5,475 nt of DNA from an uncultured Prevotellaceae bacterium (GTDB lineage Bacteria > Bacteroidota > Bacteroidia > Bacteroidales > Bacteroidaceae): NCBI GenBank assembly GCA_946403615.1, contig CAMJAO010000162.1:1-5475 (forward strand). The letters run 5' to 3'. Position 1 is the first letter of the stretch, and the number at the start of each line of letters is the position of its first letter. The notes beneath the pieces are model-generated. The model was not told the DNA's origin. It searched no databases and worked only from the letters and a program-made list of their open reading frames with translations. This document shows positions 1 to 4,882 of this stretch, piece by piece. A program made the position numbers and the translations under genes.

Positions 1-471
1 AGTGGCTAGGATGAAGATGACATACGAGGGCGGCTCCTCCAGCGTCTTGAGAAATGCGTTGAAGGCCGCTGTGGAGAGCATGTGCACCTCGTCGATGATG
101 AACACCTTGTATTTGCCCACCTGCGGCGGTATGCGTGTCTGCTCCATCAGCGTCTTGATGTTCTCTACGGAGTTGTTGCTCGCGGCGTCCAGTTCAAAGA
201 TGTTGAATGACCGTTGCTCATTGAACGACTGGCAACTCTCACATTCGTTGCAGGCCTCGCCGTCGGCAGTGGGGTTCATGCAGTTGATGGCCTTGGCGAA
301 GATACGCGCGCAGGTGGTCTTACCCACGCCGCGCGGTCCGCAGAACAAGAATGCGTGAGCCAGTTTGCCGCTTTTCACCGCATTTTTCAATGTCGTGGTC
401 AGTGCGCTCTGTCCGACAACGGAGTCGAACGTCATCGGACGGTATTTTCTGGCAGATACGATATATTCCAT
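1..471 (-). CDS. dnaX: DNA polymerase III subunit gamma/tau, N-terminal part (cut by window edge)
   Basis: DnaX is the ATPase of the clamp-loader complex, which loads the beta sliding clamp and holds the replicase together in the cytoplasm. The window gives the first 157 codons, read from the ATG at 471-469 and beginning MEYIVSARKYRP. Visible in order: the N-terminal ARKYRPxxF motif (residues 7-15); a Walker A P-loop GPRGVGKTT (45-53); a four-cysteine zinc module (C64, C74, C77, C80); the ELDAASNNSV stretch (93-102); and Walker B VFIIDEVHML (123-132), followed by FLKTLEEPP. All are hallmarks of bacterial DnaX. The remaining AAA+ lid, the collar and any tau-specific tail lie beyond position 1, so a gamma/tau frameshift cannot be judged. 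No strong Shine-Dalgarno precedes the start, as is usual in Bacteroidetes. The gene is divergent from the ftsB-pyrC group and has its own promoter at 494-525. Identification is essentially certain. Confidence 0.98.
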   Translation of the reverse strand, partial: MEYIVSARKYRPMTFDSVVGQSALTTTLKNAVKSGKLAHAFLFCGPRGVGKTTCARIFAKAINCMNPTADGEACNECESCQSFNEQRSFNIFELDAASNNSVENIKTLMEQTRIPPQVGKYKVFIIDEVHMLSTAAFNAFLKTLEEPPSYVIFILAT

Positions 472-493
472 GGTAAAAATAATGAATGGACTG

Positions 494-525
494 CAAAGTT
501 ACGAATAAGCGAGAGAAAAACCAAA
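494..525 (-). promoter_or_regulatory. Putative Bacteroidetes-type promoter of dnaX
   Basis: Read on the minus strand, TTTG (plus coordinates 525-522) is followed after exactly 20 bp by TAACTTTG (501-494). This is a full match to the primary sigma factor consensus of Bacteroidetes, TTTG-N19-21-TAnnTTTG. Transcription would start near 487-489, giving a leader of about 17 nt before the dnaX ATG at 471. Almost all of the promoter lies inside a 34-bp sequence that occurs again at 562-595. In that second copy the -7 box ends in T instead of G (TAACTTTT). Confidence 0.8.
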
Positions 526-528
526 TTT
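495..528. repeat. 34-bp direct repeat, copy 1 (carries the dnaX promoter)
   Basis: Positions 495-528 are identical to 562-595 over 34 bp, an offset of 67 bp. The sequence starts AAAGTTACGAATAAGCGAGA and ends in a CCAAATTT block. On the minus strand this copy supplies the -33 box and nearly all of the -7 box of the dnaX promoter. The neighbouring base that completes TAACTTTG (position 494) lies just outside the repeat. Confidence 0.9.
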
Positions 529-540
529 ATTTGGGTTTTT
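516..540. repeat. A/T-flanked palindromic block, copy 1
   Basis: A five-A run, CCAAAT, a TT loop, ATTTGG, one extra G and a five-T run form an AT-rich hairpin with one bulged base. The 24 bp at 517-540 are identical to 728-751, so the same block brackets the repeat mosaic on both sides in the same orientation. The A-run, stem and T-run layout resembles a bidirectional terminator, but the stem is poor in GC. It overlaps the -33 region of the dnaX promoter, so termination is only one possible reading. Confidence 0.75.
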
Positions 541-561
541 CCGAGCGGAAGTAACTTATGA

Positions 562-595
562 AAAGTTACGAATAAGCGAGAGAAAAACCAAATTT
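562..595. repeat. 34-bp direct repeat, copy 2
   Basis: This is a perfect copy of 495-528. Read on the minus strand it has the same TTTG and 20-bp spacer, but the -7 box is TAACTTTT, so it is a promoter-like copy one base off consensus. Its left end also forms an inverted repeat with upstream sequence: GTAACTT (551-557) against AAGTTAC (563-569), with a 5-nt loop. Its CCAAATTT end runs directly into the first 72-bp tandem unit. Confidence 0.88.
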
Positions 596-607
596 TGGAG
601 CAGCGAA

Positions 608-634
608 AGCAGAATATGCTTGCATGATTCTGCT
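608..634. repeat. Hairpin inside 72-bp unit 1
   Basis: AGCAGAAT (608-615) pairs with ATTCTGCT (627-634), and ATGC (616-619) pairs with GCAT (622-625). One G is bulged at 626 and TT lies in the apex. This gives up to 12 paired bases, although the last one or two pairs beside so small a loop would open. No T-run follows on either strand, so it is not a classical intrinsic terminator. Confidence 0.8.
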
Positions 635-679
635 GAGTCGTGACAAAATTCGGTGAAAATCAAATCTTGGAGCAGCGAA

Positions 680-706
680 AGCAGAATATGCTTGCATGAT
701 TCTGCT
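680..706. repeat. Hairpin inside 72-bp unit 2
   Basis: This is an exact copy of the 608-634 hairpin, 72 bp downstream. Both stems are free of differences between the two units; the three substitutions all fall outside them. With only two copies that could be chance. Confidence 0.8.
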
Positions 707-727
707 GAGTCGCGACAAAATTCGGTG

Positions 728-751
728 AAAACCAAATTTATTTGGGTTTTT
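728..751. repeat. A/T-flanked palindromic block, copy 2
   Basis: These 24 bp are identical to 517-540 and close the right side of the repeat mosaic. The same CCAAAT-TT-ATTTGG core is present, flanked by A and T runs. Sequence to the right (752 onward) shows no further copies. Confidence 0.75.
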
Positions 752-939
752 ATCTTTCCCCCTTCGTGGCCGATGACCGTTGGTTCCGAGGTCTATGTAT
801 TTGTTCGCTTTGCTCAAATTTGCAGGATTTCTGCCCGAGGGCACTCCATTTATTCGACTAATCAGAGCGGATAACCTCTTTTTAGCAAGATTTTTATTTG
901 ATTAACACTAAAAAAGATGCTTTTCTCTCGCACATTCAC
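752..939. other. Single-copy intergenic stretch without a recognisable gene
   Basis: I see no convincing gene, tRNA or CRISPR here. Small structures only: a perfect inverted repeat TGCCC-GA-GGGCA at 832-843, and a weak hairpin at 864-879 (AGAG...CTCT with one bulged base) followed by four T (880-883). The latter resembles a weak terminator, but no plus-strand gene lies upstream for it to end. An open frame on the minus strand runs from here into the tandem repeats, and I judge it spurious. Confidence 0.6.
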
Positions 940-947
940 TATTTTTG
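940..947 (+). promoter_or_regulatory. Putative -7 box for the ftsB-pyrC gene group
   Basis: TATTTTTG matches the Bacteroidetes -7 consensus TAnnTTTG in full and is the best such match upstream of the first plus-strand gene. A clean -33 TTTG at 19-21 bp is absent. The nearest candidates are TTTT at 921-924 (15 bp away, too close) and TTTG at 897-900 (39 bp away, too far). Transcription from here would start near 952 and give a leader of about 95 nt. Confidence 0.45.
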
Positions 948-980
948 CACATGATTTTGAGAAAGCGGTGCAGAACGCCT

Positions 981-1006
981 CTGTCGGATGGTTATCATAC
1001 CGACGG
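981..1006 (+). promoter_or_regulatory. Hairpin in the putative ftsB leader
   Basis: CTGTCGG (981-987) pairs with CCGACGG (1000-1006) over seven positions, one of them a G-U wobble in RNA, around a 12-nt loop. It lies between the putative -7 box and the ATG at 1049, about 42 nt before the start codon, so it would be part of the 5' leader. A regulatory role is possible but unproven. It is not followed by a T-run. Confidence 0.45.
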
Positions 1007-1048
1007 CGGGGCGTGTATTTGCCGTGATGATGTGAGATAATAATTCGT

Positions 1049-1357
1049 ATGAAATTTATCCAGCGATTAGGAAGGCTTTTCAGCCGATATAAATATCTAA
1101 TAGTCATTGTCGTCGGTGTGATCCTCATAGGGTTCGTCGGCGAAAACAGCATGTGGAACGGGCGCAAACTCAGCCGGCAGATCAAAGAACTGAACAGCCA
1201 GATTGACTCTTTGCAGGCGAAATACAATGCCGACTCCATCCGCCTGAACGAGTTGGAGAGAAATCCTGGAGCCATTGAGAAAATTGCCCGTGAACGCTAT
1301 TTCATGAAGACTGACGACGAGGATATTTTCATGCTGTCAGACGATAACAACGAATAA
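1049..1357 (+). CDS. ftsB: FtsB/DivIC-like septum formation initiator protein
   Basis: This 102-residue protein has the classic small divisome layout: a short basic cytoplasmic N-terminus (residues 1-15, with R6, R9, R13, K15), one membrane span (about 16-30, LIVIVVGVILIGFVG region), an extracytoplasmic coiled coil (about 37-70, KELNSQIDSLQAKYN), and a conserved C-terminal segment NPGAIEKIARERYFMK (72-87). Proteins of this family join FtsL and FtsQ/DivIB in a complex that helps activate septal peptidoglycan synthesis. The last part is typical of the family, and the acidic tail (DDEDIFMLSDDNNE) is also seen in Bacteroidetes members. The ATG at 1049 has no clear Shine-Dalgarno, and TAA 1038-1040 and TAA 1041-1043 lie just upstream in other frames. 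It is the first gene of the plus-strand group. FtsB and DivIC cannot be told apart by sequence alone, so the symbol is provisional. Confidence 0.93.
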   Translation: MKFIQRLGRLFSRYKYLIVIVVGVILIGFVGENSMWNGRKLSRQIKELNSQIDSLQAKYNADSIRLNELERNPGAIEKIARERYFMKTDDEDIFMLSDDNNE

Positions 1358-1364
1358 CTGAAGG

Positions 1365-1799
1365 ATGATGCGCCAACTGACCAAAACAGAGAGTGTCCTC
1401 CTCCTCATCGGGGGGTTGATGATGGTGGTGAGTGCCGGATGCTATGCCTTCATGGTGTTGCAGCCTGTCGTGTGCTGGGTGTTCATCGCCGGAGCATTGC
1501 TCTACGGAGCCATGCAGTGGCGGCAGAAATATGAGGGGACGGATTTCGTCGTCCGCCGGTTGAGAAGGATGAAACTCACAGCCAATGTGTTCTTCCTCCT
1601 TGCCGGAGTGCTGATGGCCGACTCCGTTTATCATTTCCTCGCGCCCCTGTTCTCCGACTGGCACACCTATATCGCTTACGTTTACAACAAGTGGGTCATT
1701 CCCCTGCTGGTGGCAGCCATGCTCGAGATGTACTCCACATACCGCATATCCAGTGAACTGGCAAAACAAAAAGAACAACAATCATCCAATCAATCATAA
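1365..1799 (+). CDS. Four-helix integral membrane protein of unknown function
   Basis: I do not recognise a named family in this 144-residue protein. It shows four likely membrane helices at about residues 9-29, 34-51, 70-93 and 104-122. A basic loop (RQKYEGTDFVVRRLRRMK, 53-70) lies between helices 2 and 3, and the tail is hydrophilic and rich in Q, S and N. By the positive-inside rule the basic loop and probably both ends face the cytoplasm. There are no obvious catalytic motifs. It starts 7 bp after the ftsB stop, with AAGG directly before an ATGATG pair; the start could be 1365 or 1368. The tight spacing suggests co-transcription and translation with ftsB, so an envelope-linked role is conceivable but not shown. 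Confidence 0.88.
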   Translation: MMRQLTKTESVLLLIGGLMMVVSAGCYAFMVLQPVVCWVFIAGALLYGAMQWRQKYEGTDFVVRRLRRMKLTANVFFLLAGVLMADSVYHFLAPLFSDWHTYIAYVYNKWVIPLLVAAMLEMYSTYRISSELAKQKEQQSSNQS

Positions 1800-1830
1800 C
1801 CGTGGCAAATCACAAACACATCTACTCAGA

Positions 1831-2620
1831 TATGAATCGAATACTTTTCGCCGTGTTCTCCATGGCTGTCTTCGTATCCTGTGCGGGTTATTCCTATCAA
1901 ATCAGCGGTACGGCCGACGGGGCCAATCTCGGCGATAATCAGCAACTTTTCTTGCGGACTATCGAGGGCGACAAAGCCATCGACTCTTGCGAGGTCGTGC
2001 ACGGGAAATTCCATTTCACTGGCTCGAGAGACTCGGTTGCCATGGCCATTATGTTTATCAACAACAACAGTGGCGGTGTGCCAGTGATTTTGGAGGAGGG
2101 CGACATCTCGGTGAAAATCGGACCGCGCATCCCCACCTTGCAGGGCACTTATTACAACGAGCAACTCAGTGTCTTCTTGAAGAGCCATGACAGTCTGGAA
2201 TATCAGTTTGAGCAGTTGCAGGGTAAGATGGAGGAGTTGCCACATCTCCATTCACAGGCCATTATGGACGGTCTTGACATGGTGCAGGTGGAGCGCGATC
2301 TTATGCAGAAAAGCCGGGATATTGAGATGGAGGCGGTGAAAGTGACTCAGAAGATGGACAGTCTGGTCACGGGATTTATCGTGAACAATGCCGATAATGT
2401 GCTCGGCCCGGGCATCTTCTATCTCGCTACCCGCAATTATCCTTATCAGGTGATGATGCCTTGGATTGTCGAGGTGATGAGTAAGACGGGTGATACGTTC
2501 AAGTCACACCCCTATGTCAAGCATTATTTGAGCGAGGCAGATATGAACCAGCGCCGGGAACTGGGCTTGGACACCGCTCCCGTCAATGGGATAAATAACA
2601 ATCCGGCACCTGTTCAATAA
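1831..2620 (+). CDS. DUF4369-like lipoprotein (start codon ATG at 1832)
   Basis: The likely start is ATG 1832; a GTG in frame at 1802 would add ten polar residues before the signal and is less plausible. From 1832 the protein has 262 residues: MNR, a hydrophobic segment, and a lipobox-like FVSC with the lipidated cysteine at C17, then AGYSYQISGTADG. Residues about 22-115 look like DUF4369, a beta-rich domain common in Bacteroidetes that usually sits before a thioredoxin-like domain. Here no thioredoxin domain follows: residues 116-240 look mainly helical, no CxxC is present, and the only cysteines are C17 and C53. The C-terminus is a short N- and P-rich tail. Expected location is the periplasmic face of the inner or outer membrane. 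It lies between the four-helix protein and pyrC (15 bp before the latter). Function is unknown; the DUF4369 assignment is by pattern recognition. Confidence 0.85.
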
Positions 2621-2635
2621 CTGGGAGCAGCGCCC

Positions 2636-3985
2636 ATGAAAACACTGATTACTAACGGAGTCATCGTCAATGAGGGCCGTGTTTTCCGCGGCTCGATTTT
2701 GATTGTTGGCGAAAAAATACAACAGGTCTTTGAGACTGAAAAGATGCCCTGCGGCGACTGCGACGAGGTCGTAGATGCTGCAGGGTGTTATGTCATGCCG
2801 GGCGTCATCGACAGTCATGTGCATTTTCGTGAGCCGGGTCTGACACAAAAAGCCGACATCGAGTCGGAGAGCCGTACCGCCGCATACGGTGGCGTCACCA
2901 CTTATTTCGACATGCCCAATACGGTACCGCAGACCACGACACTCGAGACGCTCGAGGATAAGTTCAGTCGTGCCGCCCGAGAAAGCCATGTCAACTACTC
3001 CTTCTATTTTGGCGCCACCAACGACAATACGGCGCTCTATCCCCAACTGGATATTCACCGCATACCGGCGGTCAAACTGTTCATGGGCTCTTCTACCGGC
3101 AATATGCTGGTCGACCGCCGCGAGGCGTTGGAGACGATCTTCCGTTGCTCGCCGTTGCCGCTCATGGCGCATTGCGAGGACACCGCTGTCATCAATCACA
3201 ACATGGCGGAAGCGCGACGTGTCTATGGCGACGACCCTGATGTCGCACATCATGCGGAAATTCGCAGCACAGAGGCTTGTTGGCTGTCTTCCTCCTTGGC
3301 GGTGGAATTGGCGAAAAAATACGGTGCCCGCTTGCATGTGGCGCACCTGACCACAAAGCGCGAGTTGGAATTGTTCGCACCGACTTCTGATGATGCCGGA
3401 TTGCCGAAGATAACCGCCGAAGCCGTGGTGGCGCATTTGCTCTTCACGGATGCCGATTACGAGCGGTTGGGCACACGCATCAAGTGCAATCCTGCCGTGA
3501 AAACAGCCGTGGACCGCTCAGCTCTCCGGCAGGCTTTGACCGACGGGCGCATTACAACTATCGCCACCGATCATGCTCCCCATCTGTTGAAAGACAAAGA
3601 GGGCGGGTGCGCACGTGCCGCCTCGGGCATGCCGATGGTGCAGTTCTCACTGCCGGCGATGTTGCAATTGGTCGATGAGGGAGTGATTCCCATTGAGCGG
3701 ATGGTGGAGTTGATGTGTCACAATCCCGCCCGTCTCTTTTCCGTCTGCCGCCGTGGATTCTTGCGTCCCGGCTATCAGGCTGATATCGTCATCGTGCGGC
3801 CGGATTCACCATGGACTGTCACCCCCCAAGTGATACAAAGCAAATGCGGTTGGAGTCCTTTGGAGGGTCATACCTTCCGCTGGCGGGTGGAATATACCTA
3901 CTGCAATGGCACTGCGGTTTATCGTCAAGGTGCCTTCTGTCCTGATGTAAGAGGGCAGGAGGTCCGTTTCCGTATAAATGACTGA
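2636..3985 (+). CDS. pyrC: Dihydroorotase, allantoinase-like type
   Basis: Dihydroorotase interconverts N-carbamoyl-L-aspartate and L-dihydroorotate, the third step of de novo pyrimidine synthesis, in the cytoplasm. The 449 residues show the amidohydrolase metal site: DSHVHFREPG (59-68) with H61 and H63; R65 and N95 (DMPNT) at substrate-binding positions; K147 in AVKLFMGSSTG, where this superfamily often has a carbamylated lysine; H179 in MAHCED; H237 in HVAHLTT; and D312 in ATDHAPH (310-316). The C-terminal part (NPARLF at 363-368, then GYQADIVIV) is the usual beta-sandwich return. Length and motifs fit the 430-450 residue class rather than the shorter E. coli PyrC type. A hydantoinase or allantoinase is less likely, given the FREPG signature. 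The start follows GGGAGC at 2622-2627. The stop TGA overlaps the ATG of the next gene by one base, indicating translational coupling. Confidence 0.95.
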   Translation: MKTLITNGVIVNEGRVFRGSILIVGEKIQQVFETEKMPCGDCDEVVDAAGCYVMPGVIDSHVHFREPGLTQKADIESESRTAAYGGVTTYFDMPNTVPQTTTLETLEDKFSRAARESHVNYSFYFGATNDNTALYPQLDIHRIPAVKLFMGSSTGNMLVDRREALETIFRCSPLPLMAHCEDTAVINHNMAEARRVYGDDPDVAHHAEIRSTEACWLSSSLAVELAKKYGARLHVAHLTTKRELELFAPTSDDAGLPKITAEAVVAHLLFTDADYERLGTRIKCNPAVKTAVDRSALRQALTDGRITTIATDHAPHLLKDKEGGCARAASGMPMVQFSLPAMLQLVDEGVIPIERMVELMCHNPARLFSVCRRGFLRPGYQADIVIVRPDSPWTVTPQVIQSKCGWSPLEGHTFRWRVEYTYCNGTAVYRQGAFCPDVRGQEVRFRIND

Positions 3986-4788
3986 TGCGCATGAACAAGG
4001 TGGTGTCATATCAGTTGTCGGAGGTGGAGCCATATATCAATTGGCTCTATTTCGACCATGCGTGGGGGATGTCAGGCCGCTCTGAAGAGGAGCGCTTGCG
4101 TCTGCGTGAAGATGCGGTGCAGTTGTTGCACCAGATGGATGCTGTCTGTCAGTCTTATGCCGTATTTGGCGTTTTCGATGCGAACAGCGACGGCGATGAC
4201 CTGATTGTCAATGGCATGAGACTGCCGATGTTGCGTCAGCAGAGTCCTTCCCGTGATGGAAAATGTCTGTGCCTGGCCGATTTTGTCAGACCGTTGTCGT
4301 CGGGCGTGACCGACCGCGTGGGTGTCTTTGCCGCCACCGTCGATGTGAGAATGGAGGAGCGTCATGCAGACGATCCGTATCTCACACTCCTAGCGCAGAC
4401 ATTGGCCGACCGCGTGGCAGAGGCTACCGCCGAGAAAATGCACGAGGAGGTGCGCCGCCGTTATTGGGGCTATGCGCCCGATGAGCATCTCGACATCAGT
4501 CAGTTACACCGTGAGGAATATCAGGGCATACGGCCCGCCGTGGGGTATCCCTCACTGCCAGATACGAGTATGAATTTTCTGCTCGACCGCCTGATTGACA
4601 TGAAAAGTATTGGCATCCGACTGACTGAAAACGGTGCCATGCGGCCCCATGCCTCCGTGTCGGGACTGATGTTTGCCCATCCTGCGGCCCGCTACTTCGA
4701 CCTCGGACCTATCGGCATCGACCAGTTGGAGGATTATGCCCGCCGCCGGGGCATCCCGCTCCCACTGATGAAAAAGTTCATTAAATAA
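3985..4788 (+). CDS. Stand-alone MetH activation (AdoMet-binding) domain protein
   Basis: This 267-residue protein corresponds over its whole length to the C-terminal activation domain of cobalamin-dependent methionine synthase, the part that binds S-adenosylmethionine to remethylate inactivated cob(II)alamin. Visible correspondences with E. coli MetH: YINWLYFDHAW (17-27) for YIDWTPFFMTW; LADFVRPLSSG (97-107) for LADFVAPKLSG; ADRVAEATAE (141-150) with E146; RRRYWGYAP (157-165); GIRPAVGYPSLPD (181-193) with the AdoMet motif R183-xxx-G187-Y188; and ASVSGLMFAHP (223-233), then QLEDYARRRG. The first aspartate of the E. coli pattern is N19 here. No folate, homocysteine or cobalamin-binding domain is attached. 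It therefore probably acts in trans on a shorter MetH encoded elsewhere. The start ATG 3985 overlaps the pyrC stop by one base (TGATG); ATG 3991 is an alternative. A role in quinone- or queuosine-related chemistry is not suggested by anything seen. Confidence 0.93.
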   Translation: MRMNKVVSYQLSEVEPYINWLYFDHAWGMSGRSEEERLRLREDAVQLLHQMDAVCQSYAVFGVFDANSDGDDLIVNGMRLPMLRQQSPSRDGKCLCLADFVRPLSSGVTDRVGVFAATVDVRMEERHADDPYLTLLAQTLADRVAEATAEKMHEEVRRRYWGYAPDEHLDISQLHREEYQGIRPAVGYPSLPDTSMNFLLDRLIDMKSIGIRLTENGAMRPHASVSGLMFAHPAARYFDLGPIGIDQLEDYARRRGIPLPLMKKFIK

Positions 4789-4882
4789 TTCATAATTCAA
4801 CCGTTCACAATTGTTTTTAATCACGAGCTGTTTCTCGCAGCTGCGGATCACGGCAAATAGCGAGTGTGTGCTAAATATATAG
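4789..4882. other. 94-bp gap between the MetH-domain gene and the phosphoesterase gene
   Basis: The gap is AT-rich, with ACAATTGT at 4807-4814 and a short inverted repeat AGCTG...CAGCT near 4826-4842. There is no T-run after it and no match to TAnnTTTG on the plus strand. I cannot say whether transcription ends, restarts or continues here. Confidence 0.5.

Larger units (their letters stand above)
589..732. repeat. Tandem repeat, two 72-bp units
   Basis: Units 589-660 and 661-732 lie head to tail and match at 69 of 72 positions. The three differences are all T in unit 1 and C in unit 2: 594/666, 641/713 and 660/732. Each unit has a CAAAT start, a TTGGAGCAGCGAAAGC segment, a strong hairpin, and a GACAAAATTCGGTGAAAA end. 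The CAAAT anchor recurs at 522, 589, 661 and 733, so the array looks like an expansion between two copies of the flanking palindromic block. The unit is a multiple of three, which leaves long open frames on both strands. However, two of the three differences would change an amino acid in the minus frame, so coding constraint is not supported. It resembles dispersed intergenic repeats of Bacteroidales; that resemblance is inferred and no database was searched. Confidence 0.93.

Noticed and set aside
589..732. CRISPR array
   Set aside because: There are only two contiguous 72-bp units, without unique spacers between short repeats, and no cas genes.
566..844. 92-residue open frame on the minus strand with a duplicated 24-residue segment
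   Set aside because: The repetition is only the 72-bp DNA repeat read in frame. Two of the three differences between units are non-synonymous (R/K and G/D), the frame spans hairpins and flanking palindromes, and no start signal or known domain is visible.
653..874. 73-residue open frame on the plus strand through the repeats
   Set aside because: It covers the same repeat DNA in the opposite direction, with no homology or translation signal.
864..883. Intrinsic terminator
   Set aside because: The stem is short and bulged, the T-run is only four after the stem, and no plus-strand gene lies upstream.
951..1040. 29-codon open frame upstream of ftsB
   Set aside because: Its ATG lies at or before the expected transcription start, there is no ribosome binding site, and the composition does not look like a protein.
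862..1275. 137-residue open frame on the minus strand
   Set aside because: It is antisense to ftsB and its leader, and has no recognisable domain.
2504..3436. 310-residue open frame on the minus strand
   Set aside because: It lies antisense to the end of the lipoprotein gene and most of pyrC, both well supported. Its composition is that of a shadow frame.
4826..4842. Terminator between the MetH-domain gene and the phosphoesterase gene
   Set aside because: The stem is five base pairs with no T-run after it.
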